In this document: in pieces, positions 47,801 to 53,516 of the stretch
How the letters are laid out: each line of letters opens with the position of its first letter
Numbering within the stretch: the stretch's first letter is position 1
Origin: an uncultured Monoglobus sp.
GTDB lineage: Bacteria > Bacillota > Clostridia > Monoglobales > Monoglobaceae
NCBI GenBank assembly: GCA_947624775.1
Contig: CANQLT010000005.1
Span: forward strand, 1 to 53,516
Reading direction: 5' to 3'
Length of the DNA stretch: 53,516 nt
The notes under the pieces: generated by a model
Databases searched by the model: none
What the model was told of the DNA's origin: nothing
What the model saw: the letters and a program-made list of their open reading frames with translations, nothing else
Program-made: the position numbers and the translations under genes

Positions 47801-49087
47801 TACTACGAGCAAAAGGAGATAACCGCCCCCGAGGCGGAGCTCAAGCGCATATCAAGGGGAATGGTCGACGTCAAGCGCACCACCGGACAGCACCCCGGCG
47901 GAATCATTGTCTGCCCCAAAACGATGGACATCCATGATTTCACCCCGGTGCAGCACCCTGCCGACAAAAAGGACTCCGACATAATAACCACCCACTTCGA
48001 TTTCCACTCGATACACGACAACCTGCTGAAGCTGGACATACTGGGTCACGACGATCCCTCAACTATCAGGATGCTTGAGGACCTGACCGGAGTCGACGCG
48101 CTGAAAATACCCTTTGACGACCCCGAGACCATGAGTATATTCAGCGGCACCGAAGCGCTGGGCGTTACGCCCGAGCAGATCGACAGCAAGGTGGGCACCT
48201 TCGGAGTGCCCGAATTCGGCACCAACTTCGTGCGCGGCATGCTGGTGGACACCATGCCGAAAACCTTTGTGGAGCTGCTTATCATATCCGGCCTGTCCCA
48301 CGGCACCGACGTTTGGCTCAACAACGCGCAGGACCTGATAAGAAACAAAACCGCCACCCTTTCCGAGGTTATCGGACTGAGAGACGATATCATGGTGTAT
48401 CTTATCCAAAAGGGTCTGGAGCCGGTCATGGCGTTTCAGATAATGGAGTTTGTGCGAAAGGGCAGAGCCGCCAGAGAGGGCATGCCCAAGGAATATGAGA
48501 AGGCCATGCGCGAACACGACGTACCCAACTGGTACATAGAATCCTGCAAAAAGATCAAATACATGTTCCCCAAGGCTCACGCCGCGGCTTATGTAATGAT
48601 GGCGGTGCGCATAGCGTACTTCAAAGTACATTATCCAATACAGTTCTATATGTCGTACTACACCGTGCGCGCCGACCTGTTCGACGCCGCGATAATGGCG
48701 AAGGGCAAGGACGGCGTGATCTCCGAGATGCGCAAGATACGCGTCAAGGGCAACGGCGCCACCGCCAACGAAAAGAACCTGTTCACGATACTTGAAGTGT
48801 GCCTTGAAATGTACGAGCGCGGAATCGAGTTCGCCCCGGTCGATCTCTACGAAAGCCACGCCTATAAATTCCTTGAAAAAGACGGCAAAATACTGCCGCC
48901 TCTGAATGCTTTTCAAGGTGTGGGAACCACCGCTGCGCAAGCCGTTTACGACGCGGCCCGCGAGGGTGAGTTCATGTCAAAAGATGAACTAAAGCAGCGC
49001 TCGGGCGTCACCAAAACGGTCATCGAGACGCTGGCCGAAAACGGTGTGCTCGGCAGCCTGCCCGACAGCTCCCAGATATCGTTTTAA
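44828..49087 (+). CDS. polC: DNA polymerase III PolC, 1419 aa
   Basis: This is the Gram-positive replicative polymerase. Domains in order are a PolC N-terminal region, an OB fold (about 215-290, GNRKTISMRFSIGDDSWATT), and a PHP domain (about 317 onward, ELHLHTKMSAMDAMTSIGDL, ITDHGVVQGFPDAY). An inserted DEDDh proofreading exonuclease starts at about 404 (YVVFDLETTGLK, HNAKFDMSFI, HHRAVADATATA), followed by the remainder of PHP. The palm/fingers include GSRGSVGSSFAAFLSG (about 862) and PDIDLNFSGEYQ (about 943). A zinc motif (CPECKY, CPKCGAPL) lies in between. Length is close to B. subtilis PolC (1437). Cotranscribed with ispG. Its terminator lies inside the 3' end of the convergent ComF-like gene, only 2 bases away. 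Confidence 0.98.
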   Translation: MKPNILDIFDKVSVAESFARVLEKFAIASCDVNTAAGEVAVYLSGKDANDFLPAADTRAFVETAKKLYCLSAFDIFVKYPRLGFSDEYFDYLTEVFLSEHDSGKAFLGGAEAELRDSVLTIGGLKGSEEMLRKIGYDSFMRDHVSYGLGANVSVRLKFEDTDKDEYIKRQEELEQSIAQRIATAPPAHKKTAKPAAKQFGKQIDGEPMSIINLNEDTGACVISGEVIDCDMRENVRGNRKTISMRFSIGDDSWATTCSAFGIEEKMKPLTEIVSEGALLKVAGDYEYDDFLRSWVVKVGSAQVLEKPPVRTDNYSKKRVELHLHTKMSAMDAMTSIGDLVDRAVYWGHPAMAITDHGVVQGFPDAYAAAKAHKGFKMIYGMEGYLIDDIPSKELNKIRRMKKGEYVVFDLETTGLKADYEAITEIGAVKIKDGLIVDSFSQLINPERNIPAEITQITGITDEMVKDMPTIAEVLPKFKEFCGEAVMVAHNAKFDMSFIYAAARQLKIYFPNRTMDTLKMSRTLFPNEEVHKLDFVCERLGVKLDNHHRAVADATATAYCFIKMMEMTVWKEAAELEKNIPTIEKDDPKIKERKYHIILLARNYVGLKNLYTLISRSNLDYFYRRPGIPKSLLYKYHEGIVIGSACEQGELYRSIIKGLPDEELLEIAEFYDYLEIQPLGNNAFMLRNGQVSDENALIKINKKIVELGDRIGIKTVATCDVHFMDPKDEMYRRVLQGAQGYEDAETQAPLYLRTTDEMLEEFSYLGERAEEIVIDNTIEIANTIEEIQPVRDGSYPPEIPNSEKDLLEMCHKKAHEIYGDVLPEIVEKRMNRELDCIVKYGYSVMYIIAQKLVKKSNDAGYLVGSRGSVGSSFAAFLSGITEVNALCPHYVCPECKYSEFYEKGEYAVGMDMPDKTCPKCGAPLKKDGVNIPFETFLGFEGDKVPDIDLNFSGEYQATAHKYVGELFGEKYVFKAGTIGTIADKTAIALARKYYEQKEITAPEAELKRISRGMVDVKRTTGQHPGGIIVCPKTMDIHDFTPVQHPADKKDSDIITTHFDFHSIHDNLLKLDILGHDDPSTIRMLEDLTGVDALKIPFDDPETMSIFSGTEALGVTPEQIDSKVGTFGVPEFGTNFVRGMLVDTMPKTFVELLIISGLSHGTDVWLNNAQDLIRNKTATLSEVIGLRDDIMVYLIQKGLEPVMAFQIMEFVRKGRAAREGMPKEYEKAMREHDVPNWYIESCKKIKYMFPKAHAAAYVMMAVRIAYFKVHYPIQFYMSYYTVRADLFDAAIMAKGKDGVISEMRKIRVKGNGATANEKNLFTILEVCLEMYERGIEFAPVDLYESHAYKFLEKDGKILPPLNAFQGVGTTAAQAVYDAAREGEFMSKDELKQRSGVTKTVIETLAENGVLGSLPDSSQISF

Positions 49088-49089
49088 AT

Positions 49090-49857
49090 TTAATTTATTT
49101 CGCGGCCCGTTGCCGCGATCGCGGCGCCGCAGACATAAGCGGCGCCTTTTTCTTTTAAAACTCGGGCGCATTCCTCCATGGTCGAGCCCGTTGTCTTAAC
49201 GTCGTCTATCACCAATATCGTTTTGCCTTTGAGCCTGTCCGCGCTGAGCTGCGTCTCAAACGCGCCCGACAGATTTTCGCGCCGCTCCTCGCCCGAAAGC
49301 TCGGTCTGCTTTATGCCCTCCCTCGCTCTTTTAAACGCGCCTTTGACATACGGGATATCAAGCGCCTTGGCGGTTCTGCGCGCCAACAGGTCGCACTGGT
49401 CAAAACCGATCTCCCGTATCCTTGCGCGTCTGGGCGGGACCGCCGCGGCAAAGTCAAACTTTATATCGGGCAGGCGTCCGCTGATATTCGCGGCGATAAT
49501 TCCCGCGAAGGTCGAGGCGGAGCCGAGGCTCAGCCCTCTTTTGTATTTTATTATGCCGCCGCTTGAATTTTTGTCATACGCGCAGGCGGCGATTATCCTG
49601 TCAAAGCTCCGCCTCGCGCCTCCCCGCCGCAGGGAAAAGCACTCCGGGCAGATCGTTCCGCGCCGTCCGTCCTCGGCAGCGGCAAACTCAAGCGGCGCGC
49701 CGCATATAGAGCAGCAGCTCCCGCGGGCGCAGAACCTCACCTTTTCCATGCACTCGGGGCAGATATACACTCCGGTTTTCGAGCGCGGCATAAGAGCGCC
49801 GCAGAAAGCGCAGGCGCCGGGATAGACATAGAACAATATCCGATCAAGAAAACTCAT
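49090..49857 (-). CDS. ComF-family phosphoribosyltransferase-like protein, 255 aa
   Basis: The N-terminus has paired zinc-binding motifs (CAFCGAL, CPEC; CSICGAPL, CPEC). The C-terminal phosphoribosyltransferase fold has the PRPP loop ILVIDDVKTTGSTMEECARV (about 213-232). ELSGEERRENLSGAF is a family hallmark. ComFC-type proteins act in DNA uptake in competent bacteria, but many carriers are not known to be competent. It starts 20 bases after topB and is likely cotranscribed. Its last codons overlap the polC terminator hairpin on the other strand, which constrains both. I withhold a symbol because comF and comFC naming differs. Confidence 0.88.
   Translation of the reverse strand: MSFLDRILFYVYPGACAFCGALMPRSKTGVYICPECMEKVRFCARGSCCSICGAPLEFAAAEDGRRGTICPECFSLRRGGARRSFDRIIAACAYDKNSSGGIIKYKRGLSLGSASTFAGIIAANISGRLPDIKFDFAAAVPPRRARIREIGFDQCDLLARRTAKALDIPYVKGAFKRAREGIKQTELSGEERRENLSGAFETQLSADRLKGKTILVIDDVKTTGSTMEECARVLKEKGAAYVCGAAIAATGREIN
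49123..49151 (+). terminator. polC terminator embedded in the ComF-like coding region
   Basis: GGCGCCGC / GCGGCGCC (49123-49130, 49139-49146) with an 8-base loop is followed by TTTTTCTTTT. The sequence also encodes KGAAYVCGAA of the convergent gene. Confidence 0.8.
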
Positions 49858-49877
49858 GGCACATCTTTCCTGTTATA

Positions 49878-52046
49878 TTACAAATTCAGCTTGTCGAAGG
49901 CGGCCGCGAACGGGTTGTTGGCCTCCTCCTTTTTGTTCTGGTTCCTCAGATAATTTTGAACATCGCGCTTTGAGGCGCCGCCCTGATTTTTCCTCTCTTT
50001 AAAGGCGGAATATTTCTCGCGGTAGCCGCAGGAGCAGTAAAAGCTCTTTTTGTCGCCCTCACCCCGAAGCTCCATTTTCTTGTGGCACTCGGGGCACCGC
50101 GCGTTCGTGATTATGCTGACCGAGCGGCGGTAGCCGCACTCCCTGTCCTGGCAGACCAGCATCTTGCCCTTCTTGCCGTTGACCTCGAGCAAAAATTTTC
50201 CGCACTCGGGACAGGTCTTTTTTGTCATGTTGTCGTGGCGGTAGGACGCCTCGCTGTTTTTCACGGTCTTTACCAGATCGGATGCATATTTTTCAATTTC
50301 AGAGATAAACTTATTTTTGTCGGCCCTGCCCTTTGAGATGCGCTCCAACTCCATCTCCCACTTGGCGGTGAGCAGCGGCTCTTTGAGGTCCTCGGGCACC
50401 AGGTCGATAAGCTGTATGCCCTTTGAGGTGGGCGCCATGCTGTTTCCCTGCTTCTCCACATAGAACGAGGAATACAGCTTTTCGATTATGTCGGCTCTTG
50501 TGGCGGGTGTGCCCAAGCCTCCGCCCAAGTACTCCTTCATGTTCTTGTCGCTTACGAAGCGCGACGGGTTCTCCATCGCGGAAAGCAGCGTCGCCTCGGT
50601 GTATCTCGCGGGCGGGCGGGTCTTTCCCGATTTTATAAACACGTTTTTGCAGATAAATTTGTCGCCCTCCTTCATTTTGGGCAGTATCTGCTTGCGCTCC
50701 TCGACGCGGATCTCGGTCACGTCCTCGTCATCGTCGAACGAATAGTCGGAGGAATACACCGCTTTCCAGCCCTTTGAGACCTCCTCGCGGCCGCCCGCCT
50801 TAAAGCTGTGACCGCCGCACTTAAACTCGGCCTTTACCTGCATGTATTTATAGGGCGGCATAAAGCAGGCCAAAAACCGCTTTACCACCAGCGAGTATAT
50901 CCGCTTTTCCTCCTGCGACAGGCTTATCATCGGAACGCGCTCCTCGGTGGGTATGATCGCGTGGTGATCCGAGACCTTGCCGTTGTTGACGCAGGCCTTG
51001 TTGATTCTGAGGTTCTTTTTGAGTATTTCCGCCGCCGCGTCCTCGACCTTTGAGACCGCGCGCAGACGGTCGCCGAGGGTCGGCACTATATCGTCGGTCA
51101 GGTACCGCGAATCGGTCCTCGGGTAGGTCAGCGCCTTGTGCTGCTCGTAAAGCTTCTGCATTATGTTGAGCGTCTGTTTGGGCGAATAGCCGTAGAGCTT
51201 GTTGGCGTCGCGCTGCAGCTCGGTCAGGTCGTAGAGCATGGGCGCGCTTGTCTGCTTTTCGGCGCGGCGCATTGAGGTCAGCCGAAACTCCTTTCCCTTG
51301 ATGTCGTTTTTCACCGCCTCGGCCTTTTCGCGGCTGAACGTGCTGCCGCCGTTTTCGCCCGTCCATGTGACAAACAGTCCGCCCAGGTCGGCCTCTATCG
51401 TGTAGTATTCCTTGGGAACAAATCTGCGTATCTCGTTTTCGCGGCGCACCAGCAGCGCCAGCGTGGGCGTCTGCACCCTGCCCGCCGAGAGCTGCGCGTT
51501 GAATCTGCAGGTCAGCGCACGGGTCACATTGAGACCCACCAGCCAGTCAGCCTCAGCGCGTGCCTGAGCCGCCATGTACAGGTTTTGGTAGTCCTTGCCG
51601 TCCTTTAGGTTCCGAAATCCCTCGCGTATCGCCTTGTCGGTCTGCGACGAGATCCACAGCCGCTTTACCGGCTTTTTGACCCCGGCTTTGGCGATTATCC
51701 ACCTCGCCACAAGCTCGCCCTCCCGGCCCGCGTCGGTGGCGATTATTATCGAGCCCACCTCGGGGCTCCTGAGCTGCTTTTTCACCGCGCTGAACTGCTT
51801 TGATGTCTGACGTATCACCTGCAGCTTCATGGGCTTCGGCAGCATCGGCAGCGTGTCCATGCTCCATGTTTTGTACTTGTCGTCATAGGATTCGGGATCG
51901 CACAGCTCCACCAAATGCCCCAGCGCCCACGTGACGATATATTTATCGCCTATCAGGCACCCGTCTCCCTTTTTCGCGCATTTCAAAACTCTCGCCAGCT
52001 CTCTGCCGACCGACGGCTTTTCCGCGAGAACCAATATTTTAGACAT
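49878..52046 (-). CDS. topB: DNA topoisomerase III (type IA), 722 aa
   Basis: This type IA topoisomerase decatenates and relaxes DNA by single-strand passage. TOPRIM: KILVLAEKPSVGRELARVL and TDAGREGELVARW (acidic DxGxE site). Other cues are LNVTRALTCRF and LSAGRVQTPTLALLV. The active-site tyrosine lies in LTYPRTDSRYL (around residue 305). HHAIIPTE and EYLGGGLGTPATRADIIEKL are also present. The C-terminus carries a Cys4 zinc motif (CPECGKFLLEV with CQDRECGY) and a second one (CPECHKKMEL with CSCGY). Divergent from the PPK2 gene, with its own promoter. ComF-like gene follows in the same operon. Confidence 0.96.
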   Translation of the reverse strand: MSKILVLAEKPSVGRELARVLKCAKKGDGCLIGDKYIVTWALGHLVELCDPESYDDKYKTWSMDTLPMLPKPMKLQVIRQTSKQFSAVKKQLRSPEVGSIIIATDAGREGELVARWIIAKAGVKKPVKRLWISSQTDKAIREGFRNLKDGKDYQNLYMAAQARAEADWLVGLNVTRALTCRFNAQLSAGRVQTPTLALLVRRENEIRRFVPKEYYTIEADLGGLFVTWTGENGGSTFSREKAEAVKNDIKGKEFRLTSMRRAEKQTSAPMLYDLTELQRDANKLYGYSPKQTLNIMQKLYEQHKALTYPRTDSRYLTDDIVPTLGDRLRAVSKVEDAAAEILKKNLRINKACVNNGKVSDHHAIIPTEERVPMISLSQEEKRIYSLVVKRFLACFMPPYKYMQVKAEFKCGGHSFKAGGREEVSKGWKAVYSSDYSFDDDEDVTEIRVEERKQILPKMKEGDKFICKNVFIKSGKTRPPARYTEATLLSAMENPSRFVSDKNMKEYLGGGLGTPATRADIIEKLYSSFYVEKQGNSMAPTSKGIQLIDLVPEDLKEPLLTAKWEMELERISKGRADKNKFISEIEKYASDLVKTVKNSEASYRHDNMTKKTCPECGKFLLEVNGKKGKMLVCQDRECGYRRSVSIITNARCPECHKKMELRGEGDKKSFYCSCGYREKYSAFKERKNQGGASKRDVQNYLRNQNKKEEANNPFAAAFDKLNL

Positions 52047-52081
52047 AATTCTTCTCCTGTATCAAATAATATTTTTCTTAA

Positions 52082-52110
52082 ATTATATTACAATTCTTCG
52101 CAAAAATCAA
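52082..52110 (-). promoter_or_regulatory. Promoter of topB
   Basis: TTGATT (52110-52105), a 17-base spacer and TATAAT (52087-52082). Confidence 0.75.
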
Positions 52111-52140
52111 TCAATATAACAAATATTAACAATTTAAATA

Positions 52141-52169
52141 TTGACAATATCAAAAAACGGATATAGAAT
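52141..52169 (+). promoter_or_regulatory. Promoter of the PPK2 gene
   Basis: TTGACA (52141-52146), a 17-base spacer and TAGAAT (52164-52169), 23 bases before the ATG. Ribosome binding site GGGGTGAT. Confidence 0.75.
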
Positions 52170-52192
52170 AGAATAATAAGGGGTGATTTTTA

Positions 52193-53064
52193 ATGAAAAC
52201 AAAAGATTTTATGTATGACGGTGAAAAAAAGCCGGATTTAAAAAAGCTTTCGACAAACGGCAAAGAGTATAAGCTCGACAAGCAAAAGACCATCGAAAAG
52301 ACCGCGAAAATGCTGCCGAGGCTGGGAGAGCTCCAGAGCAGGCTGTACGCCGAGTCGAAGGAGGGCTTGCTCGTCATTCTCCAGGCGATCGACGCCGCAG
52401 GCAAGGACAGCACGATAAAGCACGTTATGAGCGGTATAAACCCTCAGGGCGTTATAGTCACATCGTTCAAACAGCCCACATCGGCGGAGCTCGCCACGGC
52501 TTTCTGTGGAGGATAGAAAAGGCGATCCCCGAGCGCGGCTACATAGGCATCATGAACCGCTCCCACTACGAGGACGTGCTGACCGTTAAGGTCAACAAAT
52601 TTTATAAGAGCTACAACATGCCGAGCCGCTGCCTCGACATGAGCGAGAAAGAATTTTTCAAGAACCGCTACCGCATGATAAACAACTACGAGGAATATCT
52701 GAGCTTAAACGGCTACAGAATAATCAAGATATTTTTAAACGTCTCGGCCGACAAGCAGAAAGAGCGCTTTTTGGAGCGCATAGACAACCCCGCCAAAAAC
52801 TGGAAGTTCTCGGCCAGCGACCTGAAGGAGCGCGCCAAGTGGGACGAATACCGCGAGGCCTTTGAGGACGCGATAAACGCCACGGGCACAAAAACCGCGC
52901 CCTGGTACGTGCTGCCCGCCGACAGAAAGTGGCTGACGCGGTACCTCGTGACAAAGATCCTGCTCGAGACCCTCGAGGACATGGACCCGCAATTCCCCAA
53001 ACTCTCCAAAGAAGAAACCGCCAAACTCGGCGACTACAAAACCGCCCTGCTGAATGAAAAATAG
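52193..53064 (+). pseudogene. Polyphosphate kinase 2 (PPK2) family gene with a frameshift
   Basis: The first frame (52193-52516) reads the PPK2 N-terminus with Walker A LQAIDAAGKDSTIKHVMSG and SFKQPTSAELA, then runs into a stop. The correct continuation, in another frame, is GFLWRIEKAIPERGYIGI followed by MNRSHYEDVLTVKVNKFYKS to 53064. The family expects ...ELA-H-GFLWR, so one C appears lost in a GCCCAC context just after base 52495. Restoring it gives a normal ~290-residue enzyme that uses polyphosphate to phosphorylate nucleotides. The second half is intact (YRMINNYEEYLSLNGYRIIK, ERIDNPAKNWKFSASDLKER). The promoter and ribosome binding site look functional, so the lesion is recent, a phase-variable or recoding site, or an assembly error. 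After the TAG at 53062, 28 more sense codons follow in frame. Confidence 0.85.
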
Positions 53065-53155
53065 CTTGACATGATCGACAAAGGGATCGATCAACTCAAA
53101 TCCGTCAAAGGTCAAAAACACGAGCTGATCGAGAAAGACGACCATAAATAACCCA

Positions 53156-53188
53156 AAACACCGGCCGAATCAATTTCGGCCGGTGTTT
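53156..53188. terminator. Terminator hairpin after the PPK2 gene
   Basis: A 14-bp perfect stem AAACACCGGCCGAA / TTCGGCCGGTGTTT with loop TCAAT. The T-run is short (TTT), so efficiency is uncertain. Confidence 0.65.
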
Positions 53189-53214
53189 CCGTATCCCCAA
53201 TTACACCAATGACG

Positions 53215-53516
53215 TAGGGGCGGATATTATCCGCCCGATTTGCCTCCTCACGGGAGGAGGTGGCTGCGGCTTGCCGCAGACGGAGGTGGGAACGTAGTTA
53301 TTAGTAATTAGCGAATGGTGATTAGAATAATAGTATACAAAATGCCGCAGAGGCAGATATCATCCGCCCGTCTGCCTCGCCCCTTGGGGAGAGGTGGCAG
53401 GCGAAGCCTGACGGAGAGGGGTTAACGTAGGTACTAGGAAATAGCAACTAGGGACTAGTACCCCCCTCAGTCTGCGGACAAGCCGCAGCCAGCTCCCCCG
53501 AGGGGGCGCCTATTTT
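53215..53516. repeat. Cluster of palindromic repeats at the right edge
   Basis: No gene is seen. Successive small palindromes are GGGCGGATATTATCCGCCC (53219-53237), CCTCC...GGAGG, CTGCGGCTTGCCGCAG, and CCCCTTGGGGAGAGGTGG with GGCAGGCGAAGCCTG. Near the end are ACTAGGAAATAG, CTAGGGACTAGTACC and CTGCGGACAAGCCGCAG. Several words recur in the cluster at 25190-25496. The gene-free character continues to the window edge. Confidence 0.6.

Noticed and set aside
48059..48940. 293-residue frame antisense to polC, and similar long frames antisense to mfd (36198-37262) and the InlB-repeat gene (10344-11348)
   Set aside because: These are shadows produced by strong codon bias of the real genes. The products are low in sense and match no family.

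Overview
The window reads as a chromosome segment from an anaerobic, Gram-positive Clostridia-type bacterium. The evidence is a PolC-type replicative polymerase beside ispG, a glmU-pth-mfd cluster, a membrane pyrophosphatase, a SpoIIQ-like M23 protein, strong sigma-A promoters (TTGACT/TTGACA, 17-bp spacer, TATAAT) and many secreted proteins anchored by S-layer homology (SLH) domains. An SLH-tethered pectate lyase among several giant SLH proteins resembles the lifestyle of pectin-degrading gut Clostridia such as Monoglobus. That taxonomic link is inference, not shown by the sequence.

Layout. 1-452 is the 5' part of a gene for a 2-hydroxyacyl-CoA dehydratase activase-like protein. 687-20845 is a minus-strand surface block. 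It holds an SLH protein translationally coupled to a 1978-residue PL1 pectate lyase, an SLH/InlB-repeat protein, a small HTH regulator, a second SLH protein related to the first, a U32-family tRNA/rRNA-modifying protein, and an SLH-linked peptidoglycan amidase. 21564-22598 is gap. 22656-25125 is an AT-rich patch with a regulator remnant and a BspA-like leucine-rich-repeat protein, whose mRNA leader looks like a riboswitch-type attenuator. 25500-30947 holds two unrecognised secreted proteins in one operon and a membrane-anchored clostripain-like protease. 31051-40555 holds hppA, a PpiC foldase, mfd, pth and glmU. 40556-41450 is AT-rich and holds a collapsed AlbA_2-type gene that still has its promoter and terminator. 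41451-49087 (+) holds the SpoIIQ-like protein, a DUF362/ferredoxin protein, ispG and polC. 49090-52046 (-) holds a ComF-like gene and topB. 52193-53064 (+) is a frameshifted PPK2 gene. The right end is a cluster of short palindromic repeats.

How it fits together. The surface block encodes enzymes displayed on secondary cell-wall polymer through SLH triplets: pectin cleavage, wall hydrolysis and adhesion-like InlB/Ig/FN3 modules. PpiC and the clostripain may serve folding and processing of the same exported proteins. Housekeeping operons flank this block. Small mobile palindromes have inserted between genes: one lies inside a duplicated terminator and one in the 5' leader of the amidase gene.

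The most interesting unexplained feature is the leader at 23203-23390. It has a 17-bp closing helix starting at the predicted transcription start, nested inner helices, and competing antiterminator and terminator hairpins just before the ribosome binding site. I could not match it to any riboswitch class I know.
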